Below are positions 1-8,170 of a DNA stretch of 34,454 bases, in pieces. Numbering within the stretch: position 1 is the stretch's first letter; every line of letters begins with the position of its first letter. The notes under the pieces are model-generated. The model was not told the origin of the DNA and made no database searches. It saw nothing but the letters and a program-made list of their open reading frames with translations. A program made the translations under genes and the position numbers. This DNA is from Acidobacteriota bacterium (GTDB lineage: Bacteria > Acidobacteriota > Terriglobia > Terriglobales > Acidobacteriaceae): contig QHZR01000129.1 of NCBI GenBank assembly GCA_003224755.1, forward strand, positions 1-34,454. Reading direction: 5' to 3'.

Positions 1-510
1 TGCCGTTTCCAGGGCCTGCTCGATCACCGGAATCTGGCTTTTGTAGAGCTTGAAATAGATAATCTCCCAGGGTTCGGTTTCTTTCCCGGTCAGCTCCTTT
101 TCCACCTCACGCCGGAACTCGTCTTTTGGCAGCACGCGAGCTCTGTGCAACCAGGTTGCACAGTCGAACTCCTGCCCATCCCTCCTCCTCGCCAGCTTTG
201 CCAGTTCCAACCCTTTTGTCCAGCCTACCTGCTTCAGTTCGCGTTTCACTTGCGGCGGCAGGTGCTCGTGAATCGACATCAGGTAGTAGGCCTTTCTTCT
301 CGATTCCGGAAACCGCCGCTCCAAGAACTCATCAAAGGATTTCAGGTTCTCCAGCCGCCAGTATTGCCCGGCCCGCACTTCGCACAGATATCTTCCCAAT
401 TCCACAAAACGCATGTCTTTCTCCACTTCCTTCCTCTGCTCCCAGGCGAGAATCTCATTGATTTTGGCGAGCACGAATTGTGCTCGCCGGCGGTTGAGCT
501 TGGGCAGCAT
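1..510 (-). CDS. Unrecognised protein of the recombination operon, C-terminally cut by the window edge
   Basis: This reading frame is open for 170 codons from an ATG at 510-508 and runs off the left end, so the C terminus is not seen. The start lies 10 nt after the nuclease gene's stop and has an AGGA-type ribosome site about 8 nt upstream, so it looks like the fourth gene of the same minus-strand operon. The product is highly charged and soluble. It starts MLPKLNRRRAQFVLAKINEI and is rich in Glu, Lys, Arg and Trp, with predicted helices and no membrane segment. A middle part (FLERRFPESRRKAYYLMSIH) has the feel of a helix-turn-helix or DNA-related domain, but I do not recognise the family. 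Its role is inferred only from its neighbours. Confidence 0.7.
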   Translation of the reverse strand, partial: MLPKLNRRRAQFVLAKINEILAWEQRKEVEKDMRFVELGRYLCEVRAGQYWRLENLKSFDEFLERRFPESRRKAYYLMSIHEHLPPQVKRELKQVGWTKGLELAKLARRRDGQEFDCATWLHRARVLPKDEFRREVEKELTGKETEPWEIIYFKLYKSQIPVIEQALETA

Positions 511-520
511 AGGCGGATTC

Positions 521-1324
521 CTAGTAATGAAGCTCGTCAAGCCAATCAAGGCTTTCCGCTCCTTGCTGCCGGATGAGAGCGGCCTCGACCAACTCATGGC
601 TTCCGAGACAAAGCCCAATATAAGGACAGCTGCTGCAGGGGTTCTGAGGGAAACGGATGCCGCTATGGGGCAGGAACTGAGCCGACTCGATCTGTCTGGT
701 CGTGACCTCAACCAGCTGCCCGAACTCGCGCCGCTGCTCATCCGTGATGGTGGTGCGCAGGTATTGAATTTCGACTAACCGCTTGCGCACAAAAGCTACC
801 TGGGCGACTTCCGAAATCCCGCTGATCCAAGAGTAGCAAACCAGCTGGGGATCTAAGGCTAACAATCCATCCGGTTCCGTCGGATAGCGGGCCGAAGTCG
901 TCTTCCATTCCAGCAAGCAGTCGCGGCAGTTCAATCGTCCGATGGCGTCGATATAGGCTACAAATTCGTTTTGGCCAGAAAGCGGCCGCACAAACTTGAT
1001 CTGCAGGTTGCGGCGGGCCTGGCGAATGCGGACGCGATCCTCCTGGCAGAAGCGGTCGAGCAGCTGGATGCCTTGCTCGAGCATGCGGTCCCAGGTATCG
1101 CCATGCGAGTATTCGAGCTTCTGATCCTGATAGAGCTTCCATTCCTGAAACAAGGCAGCCGCCGCGTCTTGCCGCAGGAAGAAGGCGGCCAGAGCCCGTT
1201 CAAAGGCGCGACCGAAGAGCATGGCTGCCCGGGTGTCCTTCTCTTGCCATCCATCCAGATAACGATGACGGTAGCGGCGCGGACAGGCGAGATATTGGCT
1301 GATTTGGGTATAGCTGTAGATCAT
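521..1324 (-). CDS. PD-(D/E)XK nuclease, Cas4/RecB-like, with probable Fe-S cluster
   Basis: The 267-residue product has the layout of the Cas4/AddB/RecB nuclease group. There is an N-terminal Cys14 in YLACPRRYRHRYL, a Glu in GRAFERAL (E42), the catalytic Asp in AYIDAIG (D126) and E139-x-K141 in LLEWKT. A QxxxY motif follows (Q160-Y164), and then a C-terminal cysteine set C230-x2-C233-x5-C239. One early plus three late cysteines is the known 4Fe-4S pattern of this family. Such enzymes resect DNA ends as metal-dependent exonucleases. The start codon overlaps the upstream gene's stop by one base (TGATG), which points to coupled translation. No cas1 or cas2 gene and no repeat array is in the window, so a recombination/repair role is more likely than CRISPR adaptation. 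Confidence 0.85.
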   Translation of the reverse strand: MIYSYTQISQYLACPRRYRHRYLDGWQEKDTRAAMLFGRAFERALAAFFLRQDAAAALFQEWKLYQDQKLEYSHGDTWDRMLEQGIQLLDRFCQEDRVRIRQARRNLQIKFVRPLSGQNEFVAYIDAIGRLNCRDCLLEWKTTSARYPTEPDGLLALDPQLVCYSWISGISEVAQVAFVRKRLVEIQYLRTTITDEQRREFGQLVEVTTRQIESAQFLPHSGIRFPQNPCSSCPYIGLCLGSHELVEAALIRQQGAESLDWLDELHY

Positions 1325-1761
1325 CAGGCCACCTCAGATCCAGGAGAATCGTCAGCGGCGGTGGGCGAGAGTTCCTTCCAGCGGTTAAGCGGAGCGAAAC
1401 CATCGAGGTTGAGGACGGAGATGCCATGCACGATGGCATGACTCACTTTCAGCACACCTTGTAGGCCGACCAGCGCCTGATCATCGATTTCATCTTTTCC
1501 CAGCAGCTCGGTGTCGTATCCGAAATCGCGCAGGAACCAGGTGACTTTCCACATCGCTCTGGCTGTGCAGTAAAGCCGGCCGGTGATCAAGCACCCGGCG
1601 AGGTGCTTGGGTTCGAGAACAGCGAAGCGGATCTGGTAATACGGTTTCTGTGCGTGCCAGCGATACTGCGCTCGCTCGACCCGAACGAGGAATAATCCGT
1701 CGGGAACGGAGTCAATGGCCGACCGATCCGCAGGACGAAGGCTCTCGAAATAGCGCCTCAT
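1324..1761 (-). CDS. DUF669-like small protein, possible ssDNA-binding protein
   Basis: The product has 145 residues, is soluble, and has a predicted beta-rich core of about residues 17-125. The pattern VPDGLFLVRVE, then YYQIRFAVLEPKHLAGCLITGRLYC, then a helix and a second beta segment, resembles phage DUF669 proteins. Those are often found beside recombinases and nucleases and have been proposed to bind single-stranded DNA. The match is from memory of the fold pattern, not a search. The gene overlaps the annealing-protein gene by ATGA (1758-1761) and the nuclease gene by one base. This supports joint translation of annealase, binding protein and nuclease. It could equally be a private accessory subunit of the nuclease. 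Confidence 0.6.
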   Translation of the reverse strand: MRRYFESLRPADRSAIDSVPDGLFLVRVERAQYRWHAQKPYYQIRFAVLEPKHLAGCLITGRLYCTARAMWKVTWFLRDFGYDTELLGKDEIDDQALVGLQGVLKVSHAIVHGISVLNLDGFAPLNRWKELSPTAADDSPGSEVA

Positions 1762-2522
1762 GCGGCACCTTCTTTCGCCGACAAATAGCTGTTGAGCTGG
1801 CAGAGGAGGGCATTGCGGTCTTTCTCGGCCCAGTCAGCGAGGTGAGCAACGAAGTTCTCCACCTTCTCGCGGGTGGCTTCGCGTAGGGTCTTGGTCCCGC
1901 AGAAGTCCACGGCGTAAGACTTGACCAGGTTGGGATCGAGTCGGTGCTGGCGGATGATCTGGCACAAGCGATCGCGGACCTTTGGACCGCCATAGTTTCC
2001 ATTAGCAGGTTGCGGCGGAAGCTTCCTCGTTTGCCGCTGAGGTTGCGCCGACTCGGCAGCGGATCCGAGCTCCTCCACCGAGCACAGGCCGATCCCGTAG
2101 GCCTTGCGCAAGGCACGGTTCACGGCGCGCGTCTCGGCCACGCGCATTTCGGCGCCGCGAACGAGCGGAGAGACGTTAGCGGGACTTGCATCACCGTACC
2201 CCACAAAACCCCGGCAGTGTCTGGTTTTGTAGACCGTCGCCCGGAATGCCCAGCGAGACTCGGACGGCGCCGAGAATTCCCAAACGGGTTGAACTTGAAT
2301 GGCGGAGCAGTGCTTTCGATGAGCTATGTGCAATAATCCTGAATGTGTGACGTACCATTTGCCTTGTAACCAAATCAGATCTCCGGCACTAATTTGGATT
2401 GCGAAAGTCGCGGTTAGCTCTTTTAAACTCTCGAAGGCAACATGAGGTAGGTTTCCCCAAATATGTCGGGCGAGCCGCCTGTTCGCTCGAACGCTATCGA
2501 GGCTGGGCAGAGATGCTTCCAT
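1758..2522 (-). CDS. Rad52/Sak-like single-strand annealing protein (candidate)
   Basis: The 254-residue product has two parts. Residues about 1-155 contain FRATVYKTRHCRGFVGYGDA, then a segment running into the motif AETRAVNRALRKAYGIG (129-145). The TRAxxRAL pattern is characteristic of Rad52/Sak-type and related phage annealing proteins. A proline/glutamine-rich linker (about 158-175) leads to a helical C-terminal domain (about 180-250), as in many phage Rad52 homologues. Such proteins pair complementary strands during recombination. The ATG at 2522 is preceded by GGAGGG at 5 nt, a strong ribosome site. It is the first gene of the operon, and a divergent repressor gene lies 143 bp away. The family assignment is an inference from motif and context; a profile search would settle it. 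Confidence 0.6.
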   Translation of the reverse strand: MEASLPSLDSVRANRRLARHIWGNLPHVAFESLKELTATFAIQISAGDLIWLQGKWYVTHSGLLHIAHRKHCSAIQVQPVWEFSAPSESRWAFRATVYKTRHCRGFVGYGDASPANVSPLVRGAEMRVAETRAVNRALRKAYGIGLCSVEELGSAAESAQPQRQTRKLPPQPANGNYGGPKVRDRLCQIIRQHRLDPNLVKSYAVDFCGTKTLREATREKVENFVAHLADWAEKDRNALLCQLNSYLSAKEGAA

Positions 2523-2610
2523 AGTCCCTCCGCATGGCGAACCTTAGTCAATAATTGCATTCCTCCTAAGATCGTTTAAAAATCAAAGGGAGGAAGTGTA
2601 TTCATTAAAG

Positions 2611-2648
2611 GAATATGCATTGTTTGAATATGCCATAAATGCATATAC
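2611..2648. promoter_or_regulatory. Cluster of three GAATATGCAT-type half-sites, probable repressor operator
   Basis: Between the divergent annealase and XRE genes the sequence holds GAATATGC at 2611-2618 and again at 2626-2633. The inverted copy AATGCATAT lies at 2638-2646 and pairs exactly with ATATGCATT at 2613-2621. Repeated and inverted words in a short AT-rich divergent region are what a small HTH repressor would bind. Binding by the neighbouring XRE protein is inferred. Confidence 0.5.
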
Positions 2649-2665
2649 CTAGTCAAGGGTAGAGT

Positions 2666-2896
2666 TTGTCTAGGCGAAAGAAAAAAGGGGTGGATTTGGG
2701 AGTCATTGGCTCCCGCATCCGGCAGCTACGTGGACACGGCCTCCAGGAGGAACTGGCATCTTACCTTAACGTCAGCCAGGGTCATCTTTCAAAGATCGAG
2801 AGTGGGAGGATTGCTCCGAGCATCGCCATATTGGTCCTTCTAGCGGAGAGGTATCACAAAAGCGTGGATTGGATATTGCGAGGAGAAGGGAGCTAG
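2666..2896 (+). CDS. XRE/Cro-like helix-turn-helix transcriptional regulator
   Basis: The 76-residue product is almost entirely one lambda-repressor-like HTH domain. Its signature is IGSRIRQLR, then LQEELASYLNVSQGHLSKIESGRIAPS (roughly residues 14-52), followed by a closing helix LLAERYHKSVDWILRG. It has no separate dimerisation or cleavage domain. The start is TTG at 2666: an in-frame TAG at 2660-2662 blocks any earlier start, and AAGGG lies 6 nt upstream of the TTG. The gene is divergent from the annealase operon with inverted repeats between them, so it probably represses that operon, itself, or both. This small-repressor arrangement is typical of phages and integrative elements. Confidence 0.85.
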   Translation: MSRRKKKGVDLGVIGSRIRQLRGHGLQEELASYLNVSQGHLSKIESGRIAPSIAILVLLAERYHKSVDWILRGEGS

Positions 2897-3021
2897 CTCG
2901 GAGTGTACTCTTGGTTGTGGTTATCAGAATTCCTGGCCGCGTCTAGAAATAGATGTTGCCGCGCTCCAGAAGCACGTCAGGGGCTGCTCGCGGCTTTCAG
3001 CAAGATATTTGCCCCGGTCGC

Positions 3022-5415
3022 TCAATTTACGATGTGGTAGCTCAGGCAGGCTGGATCGATCACAGGGGCCGCGGACGCGGTGATCGTGAAACTAGTACCG
3101 AGATTGCGAGCGGTTACCGTATAGGTCCGTCCACGAGTCGTGTTGCAGGTGACGGCCAGTGCCGTGCCGCGGGTTGTGTCCTCTTGCAGGAAAATTTGGC
3201 TCTTATCCGTCACAGCGGTTGTGTTCACCGTCAGGGTGGTCGCGCCAGGAGCGATCACAACCGAACCTGCTGCTGCTGACCCGCAGCCGGCGGCGGACGT
3301 GGCGCTCGCGCAGTTTGTGGCAGTCTGGTATGCAGGCGCATTGACGGGGACCTTGAGTAGTTTCAGCGTGGCAGTGAGCCGTTCCTTCCAGTTAACGCCA
3401 TCAGCGAGAGAGTTGACGTAGCTGGAAACAGAAGATGGATCACGCCAGGCTAAGCCCGAGTCAACCGATATAGCGGTATCACGAGGACCGGCGCCGGGAC
3501 GGTGACTGGCAGAACCGAGCGTGGCATCGTAACTTTGATCGAGCAATGTGATTACGTCAGTTCCTGTTGGCTGCCGGAAATAACCGAGATTTAGGACACC
3601 TTTGATGGGGCGGGGAAATCTGGAGTTAGCGGCGGCGAACGGTATCAATACGGCACGGGGTTGCTGGTTGGGAATGTACACCCCAATTCCATTCAAGCTG
3701 GTAGGCGCCACAGGCACTGGGTTATTGGAGAAGCTCAGCTGGCCGGCGGTAAACCATCCGGCGCCGTTCGAGTAATACGAGCCGTAGCCAAGACCGGCCT
3801 CGATCAATGGAAACCCAACCGGACCCGGTCCGATATACCTGGACATTTGATAAGGATTCGTGCTATTTCCTCCTCCGAGAATGATTCCGCCTGGCCAATA
3901 GGGGAGATCCGGGAACCAAGTGGCAGAGCCACTTACCGTCACCGAACTTGGCGATTCGACGTCATCGGTAAATGTGTTGACGCTCCGATTCGAGCATGGC
4001 AGTCCGGTTGCCACCTGAATGGCGGCTGGGGTCCCAAAGGGAAAATCACCGCCGTTTGCATCCGCATTGATGCGGAATAGATTGCAAGTTTTGGCGTTCG
4101 GAATGGATGGGAAGACGACCGAAACCGCATGCGCGCGGTTGATTGTTCCAGGGCCATTCCTAACGTAGCCAGCAAGTAATACATTGCTGGAACCGACGCT
4201 GTTTATGGCTTGCACGTAGTAATGGTAGAGTGTGGCGCCGCTAGTGCCGTTGATCTTGAACTCCGGAGTCGCACCACCGCTCTGCTGAAGATCACTTTCC
4301 AGTGCACCTCCTTGCATGATAGTGCCAGCAGCGCCGACATTGCCCCAGGGATTGGAACAATTTCCACGTTCGTTGTGAACCTTGTTGTATACAACCCTCG
4401 AATCAGCGCCATTGGCTGTTCGATTGAATCTCAGGCCCCATTGGCTGTAAGCCTGCAGGATGACATTGGAAAGGCGGAGATCGTTTCCGCCCTGCCAATC
4501 AACCCCGTTACCAGAACAACCCATTGAAATATTTGAATCATGGATCCAGCCGACTGCAGCATTGTCCGGTCCAGCAGGGTTATACACAGCTGAACCGCAG
4601 AAAGACATATCGCATCGCAAAGCCGTAGTGCTATTCGTGTTGAGGCCAGAGATCTCCATCGACTGATCATTATCGGTCTGAATGTAGTAGCCGAAATAGC
4701 TGCCTGGATTGCCCATCGCAGTCATTCCCAAAATTCTGGTGTGCTGTGCGTTGTCTTCCAAGCACGGACCCGTCGATTTCGTGCCGGGCTTGCAAGTCAG
4801 GTTTGTGATGCTGATATTTGAATAGGCGCCCGGGTTGGAATCGTTGCCTATTTTCACACACGGGCCGTTGTTTGGTACGTTGCAAACCAGCGTGGCCCCG
4901 GAGAGATCCATGTAAGCGTTTGACTTCTCAAGGTGGAGAGGTGCGTACATCGTCGCGATATGCCCGGGAGGGAGCACTAGGACCCCGTGCGCGTCTTCCC
5001 AAGCTTCCTTGATTCCACCTGTCGCCGAAGAGATTGTGTAACCATCACCGTGGACGCTCGTGGCGACCAAACTGATGGTTCCTCCAGCCCCTGGCGTGCA
5101 GTTCACCACAGTGACTTTGACCGCCTCCGGAATGCCCGTGCCTGCAATGTAAAGGAAGTGATCGTTCGTGCTGAGCCCTTTGGGGCAATTGGGCAGGGTA
5201 ATCGTGTTCGGTCCGACCGCAAGGCTAGACGGGAGCTTTGGAGAGACAGTCCAGTTGTACTCACTGACCCGAAAACCACGAGAGCTGGAATCAAGGCTCG
5301 AAGCAGCGCTTTCGTCACTGTGGAACGGTTCATTTGCAATCAGCATCCCGCACCAAGCGAATGCAACGGGATAGCAAACAACAGCGAACAGAAAATAAAT
5401 TGCGGTTCTTTTCAT
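3022..5415 (-). CDS. Secreted right-handed beta-helix protein (pectate-lyase-like fold)
   Basis: The product has 797 residues with an N-terminal signal peptide (MKRTAIYFLFAVVCYPVAFA). Residues about 100-340 show the short repeating Asn/Gly/Ile/Leu strands of a parallel beta-helix, introduced by a DGYTISSATGGIKEAWEDA stretch typical of pectate-lyase-superfamily proteins. A fibronectin-like insert follows near residues 390-490 (YHYYVQAINSVGSSN and FPSIPNAKTCNLFRI). The C-terminal region (about 699-797) is Thr/Ala-rich and ends ACLSYHIVN; I recall similar tails on other secreted proteins. The start has GGGAGA about 8 nt upstream. As the last gene of the minus-strand polysaccharide set, it may cleave, trim or bind the exported polymer. 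I see no identifiable catalytic residues, so enzymatic activity is unproven. Confidence 0.75.
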   Translation of the reverse strand: MKRTAIYFLFAVVCYPVAFAWCGMLIANEPFHSDESAASSLDSSSRGFRVSEYNWTVSPKLPSSLAVGPNTITLPNCPKGLSTNDHFLYIAGTGIPEAVKVTVVNCTPGAGGTISLVATSVHGDGYTISSATGGIKEAWEDAHGVLVLPPGHIATMYAPLHLEKSNAYMDLSGATLVCNVPNNGPCVKIGNDSNPGAYSNISITNLTCKPGTKSTGPCLEDNAQHTRILGMTAMGNPGSYFGYYIQTDNDQSMEISGLNTNSTTALRCDMSFCGSAVYNPAGPDNAAVGWIHDSNISMGCSGNGVDWQGGNDLRLSNVILQAYSQWGLRFNRTANGADSRVVYNKVHNERGNCSNPWGNVGAAGTIMQGGALESDLQQSGGATPEFKINGTSGATLYHYYVQAINSVGSSNVLLAGYVRNGPGTINRAHAVSVVFPSIPNAKTCNLFRINADANGGDFPFGTPAAIQVATGLPCSNRSVNTFTDDVESPSSVTVSGSATWFPDLPYWPGGIILGGGNSTNPYQMSRYIGPGPVGFPLIEAGLGYGSYYSNGAGWFTAGQLSFSNNPVPVAPTSLNGIGVYIPNQQPRAVLIPFAAANSRFPRPIKGVLNLGYFRQPTGTDVITLLDQSYDATLGSASHRPGAGPRDTAISVDSGLAWRDPSSVSSYVNSLADGVNWKERLTATLKLLKVPVNAPAYQTATNCASATSAAGCGSAAAGSVVIAPGATTLTVNTTAVTDKSQIFLQEDTTRGTALAVTCNTTRGRTYTVTARNLGTSFTITASAAPVIDPACLSYHIVN

Positions 5416-5529
5416 TGGCGGTTCTCCCGAGCAGAGTAGGCAAACGCCATATGCTTGAGCCGAAATTTCAAGAAAGGCTATCGGATTTGAGAACTGAAAC
5501 TGTTTTTGGCCGCAAGGTTCTACTACAAG

Positions 5530-6909
5530 TCACAAAGTCTCAAGGCTTGCTGCACATGTGGAACCGCGGAAGGTTCTGAAGCGTGGCTCCATTGCAGCTA
5601 AAGCGCAGAATGTGTAGAAAAGGGCGGCATTCGCCGGGATCTGAAGGTTGAAGTCCACAAAGCTGTGCACCACGATACCGGTACAGCCGAGCGTTGCAGC
5701 CAACGCAACCGGCCCATCCACCGTAGACGGCCAATCTTTCAGCTTTCTGATCGCGTTCCGATAAACGATTACCATGAACCACAGCATCACTGCGAATCCG
5801 AGGCCTCCCATTTCGGTTAGCAACTGCAGGTAATCATTGTGAGTTGCGTTGACAAAAAATGTTGTGTAGAAGCTGCCAAATTGGGGATAAACGGTCGGAA
5901 ACGTACCTAAGCCCCATCCCAAGATCGGCCTGTTCTTAAACATCTGGAAAGCATCGTGATAAATCTCCATCCGCGTTCCGCCAGACAACTCCGCTTGCGC
6001 CTCAGTTTGAACACTTAACACCCGCCTGGTCAATTCGGCGCCACCGAGCCATACAAGCACTGCGCAGACAATCACCCAAAAGATAACTTGCGCGAAAGCA
6101 GACTTGTGTTTCTTTTGCGTGGCTACAATGACGGCCAATACGGTCATTTGCACAATGAATGCTGCCATGCCGCCGCGGGATCCAGAGAGGAAAATCGTGC
6201 CCGCCATCATCGCAGCAGACACTGCGGCAAGGGTCTTTCGCGCACCGTGCGCATATCGAGTGAGCGAAAATACCAGCGGGACGGGCGCAAGCATTTCCAT
6301 TAGGCCGGCGTAATGATTGTGGTTAACGTACGGGCCGTAGATCCATCCCCCCCACTGCGGAGTCCTGACCCAATACAGCTTGCCGTTTGAACTCAGACCT
6401 TGGAGCAATGCGAACATCGCAAGTACAAATCCGTACGCCGAAATCATGAAGGCCAAAGCACTGACCTGCGAAGTTCTGCGCACACACTGGACAACTAGGA
6501 AAACCAGGAGCCCGTAGGCTGTGTACAACAGCGCGTGGGAGCGGGTCACGTACGTATATGCTGTTGCGCCAATCGCAATCTGCACAAAGATAAGCACCGC
6601 AAATGAAGCCATTGGCAGGAATAGCGGGTTCGTTGTGATCAAGGGTTCACCTGAAATCGTTTGGCGGACTGCCCAAAGCAAAAACAGCAGCACCGCCCCG
6701 AGTTCAACAATCAGTAGTGACCACGATTCGACCGCGCCAAATGCCAGGGGTCCAAACATCAGCAGACCGAATATCCCGTGGAGGGTGACAGAATCCAGCC
6801 AATGTAGGTGAACCGGCGCCTGCACCGCAACCCTAGTATCCGGCACGGTTCGCGAATAGGTTTCAGCAAGCACTGGCTGTTTATGAGTTTGCCTTTGCAA
6901 GGCGAACAC
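5530..6909 (-). CDS. O-antigen ligase/polymerase family membrane protein (Wzy-like)
   Basis: The product has 459 residues with about 10-12 hydrophobic segments and one large periplasmic loop, the layout of the Wzy_C/O-antigen ligase family. Visible family marks are NHNHYAGLMEM before a helix, SGSRGG in the middle, and GWGLGTFPTVYP in the loop, with a later HNDYLQLLTEMG. Members join polysaccharide repeat units or transfer chains to an acceptor in the periplasm. The start is GTG at 6909 and the gene overlaps the TPR gene by 29 nt, so the two are probably co-translated. A second, unrelated-looking Wzy-type protein is encoded at 17772-19196. Whether this copy polymerises or ligates cannot be read from sequence. 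Confidence 0.85.
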   Translation of the reverse strand: MFALQRQTHKQPVLAETYSRTVPDTRVAVQAPVHLHWLDSVTLHGIFGLLMFGPLAFGAVESWSLLIVELGAVLLFLLWAVRQTISGEPLITTNPLFLPMASFAVLIFVQIAIGATAYTYVTRSHALLYTAYGLLVFLVVQCVRRTSQVSALAFMISAYGFVLAMFALLQGLSSNGKLYWVRTPQWGGWIYGPYVNHNHYAGLMEMLAPVPLVFSLTRYAHGARKTLAAVSAAMMAGTIFLSGSRGGMAAFIVQMTVLAVIVATQKKHKSAFAQVIFWVIVCAVLVWLGGAELTRRVLSVQTEAQAELSGGTRMEIYHDAFQMFKNRPILGWGLGTFPTVYPQFGSFYTTFFVNATHNDYLQLLTEMGGLGFAVMLWFMVIVYRNAIRKLKDWPSTVDGPVALAATLGCTGIVVHSFVDFNLQIPANAALFYTFCALAAMEPRFRTFRGSTCAASLETL

Positions 6910-8137
6910 CGTCTATCCACAGCTTACCCCGTATGGGACTCCAGGCCGGCACACGATCGACCTCGAGCACGACGAGTTTCGTATCGGTTCCAGTCGTAAA
7001 AGCCCCCCTCACCGGCTTCCAGAAATCTGCACCCTTCAATTCCTCGCTGGAGAAATAGGTCCGGCTACCAAATGCATCGCGAATGGCAAACTGCGGCCCT
7101 CCGGCGCCCTCCATGTCCTCGGCTTTAAAATTGGCGGAGAATTGATAAGCCGTGTTTGCTTCAACCGCTATGAATTGGCGGATGCCAGCATCCTTTATTC
7201 CAGGGCCATCAAAGATGATTGAAAGCGAACGTTGCCCCGTATGAGCCTGAGTCGGATCCAGGGCAAGCGCGATGCTGGTTGATCGCTGATACAGCCAATC
7301 GAATCCGCCGTTGAGGACGTCCAAGCTGAAATCGCCATTGACGACGAGGTTAGCCGGTGATGGTTGGTAGGCTGGCATCCCCCACAAGCCAGTTGCCTGC
7401 TGCCATACCAACCGCGCCTGAACGATTTCTTGTTGGCTGATCAAGTAGCTGATGTAGTTGAAAACGCTTGCACGTTCTATGGGTCGCCCAAGACGCGCCA
7501 GTTCTTGCCAGACTTTGGCTGCGCCAGCCGTTTCCTTTTTTGAAATCAATAATTGTAAGAAAGACAAATAGACATCGGGTACCGGTGGGATAGCATCCCG
7601 CAAAATAATATCTACATCAGGCTCGACCCGCCAACAGAGTTGCAGACTCGCAGCTCGCAGCGCCGGACCGCCTTGGATTGCAGTCCTAAGCTCTCGCAAA
7701 GCCTGCTGTGTTTCGCCGTGGACTACGTAGAAGTTGGCTGCTTCCCAAGCGACTTCGGGGCGCCTTGGATCCGCGTTAATCGCGTGCTCCAAAGCAGCTT
7801 TCTGCCCGCCGCTGTTCCCGAGTAGCTCGTATCCTGCAGCAAGGTCCAACCAGTAAGCTGCTACATATGGATTCAATTCGACCGCGGCTTTGTAGGATTC
7901 GGTAGCCGCTTCAGGAGACTCCTGCACCATAGACAAGTAGCGCCCGAACCTATCGCGATATTTCGCGTTTGCCGGCTGCAGCCTCACAGCTCGCTGCAAA
8001 CTGGCCAAATCTGATTTTTGTGAGTAGTGATCCGCGAGGTACTCTCTTATCGCCGACCCGGAGTATATGGCAGCGAGGATCAGCGTCCCCCCCCACAGGG
8101 CAGTTTTCCTCGCGCGACTCCGAAGCGATACCTGCAT
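6881..8137 (-). CDS. Membrane-anchored TPR protein with C-terminal beta-sandwich (carbohydrate-binding-like) domain
   Basis: The product has 418 residues. One hydrophobic segment near residues 11-30 follows a basic N terminus, so the protein is probably anchored with the rest in the periplasm. Residues about 40-240 form tetratricopeptide-type helical repeats (LQRAVRLQPANAKYRDRFG, YKAAVELNPYVAAYWLDLA, LEHAINADPRRPEVAWEAA). From about residue 264 (NLVVNGDFS) to the end is a beta-rich galactose-binding-like domain with HTGQRSLSIIFDGPG and AYQFSANFKAEDM. It overlaps the Wzy-like gene, and TPR proteins commonly partner with polymerases or ligases. I infer a scaffold that holds glycan near the Wzy-like protein. 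It is not a known enzyme. Confidence 0.75.
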   Translation of the reverse strand: MQVSLRSRARKTALWGGTLILAAIYSGSAIREYLADHYSQKSDLASLQRAVRLQPANAKYRDRFGRYLSMVQESPEAATESYKAAVELNPYVAAYWLDLAAGYELLGNSGGQKAALEHAINADPRRPEVAWEAANFYVVHGETQQALRELRTAIQGGPALRAASLQLCWRVEPDVDIILRDAIPPVPDVYLSFLQLLISKKETAGAAKVWQELARLGRPIERASVFNYISYLISQQEIVQARLVWQQATGLWGMPAYQPSPANLVVNGDFSLDVLNGGFDWLYQRSTSIALALDPTQAHTGQRSLSIIFDGPGIKDAGIRQFIAVEANTAYQFSANFKAEDMEGAGGPQFAIRDAFGSRTYFSSEELKGADFWKPVRGAFTTGTDTKLVVLEVDRVPAWSPIRGKLWIDGVRLAKANS

Positions 8138-8170
8138 TCGTTTTTTTTGGCGTTCGCGAACTATGCTCGC

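Noticed and set aside
126-576. Plus-strand open frames of 111 and 143 codons
   Set aside because: They are antisense to the edge-truncated minus-strand gene, which has a ribosome site, a coupled position and a charged, protein-like composition; the plus-strand peptides are low-complexity and rich in Ser and Pro.
521-1324. Cas4-like nuclease as evidence for a CRISPR system
   Set aside because: There is no repeat-spacer array and no other cas gene in the window; the neighbours are recombination-type genes.
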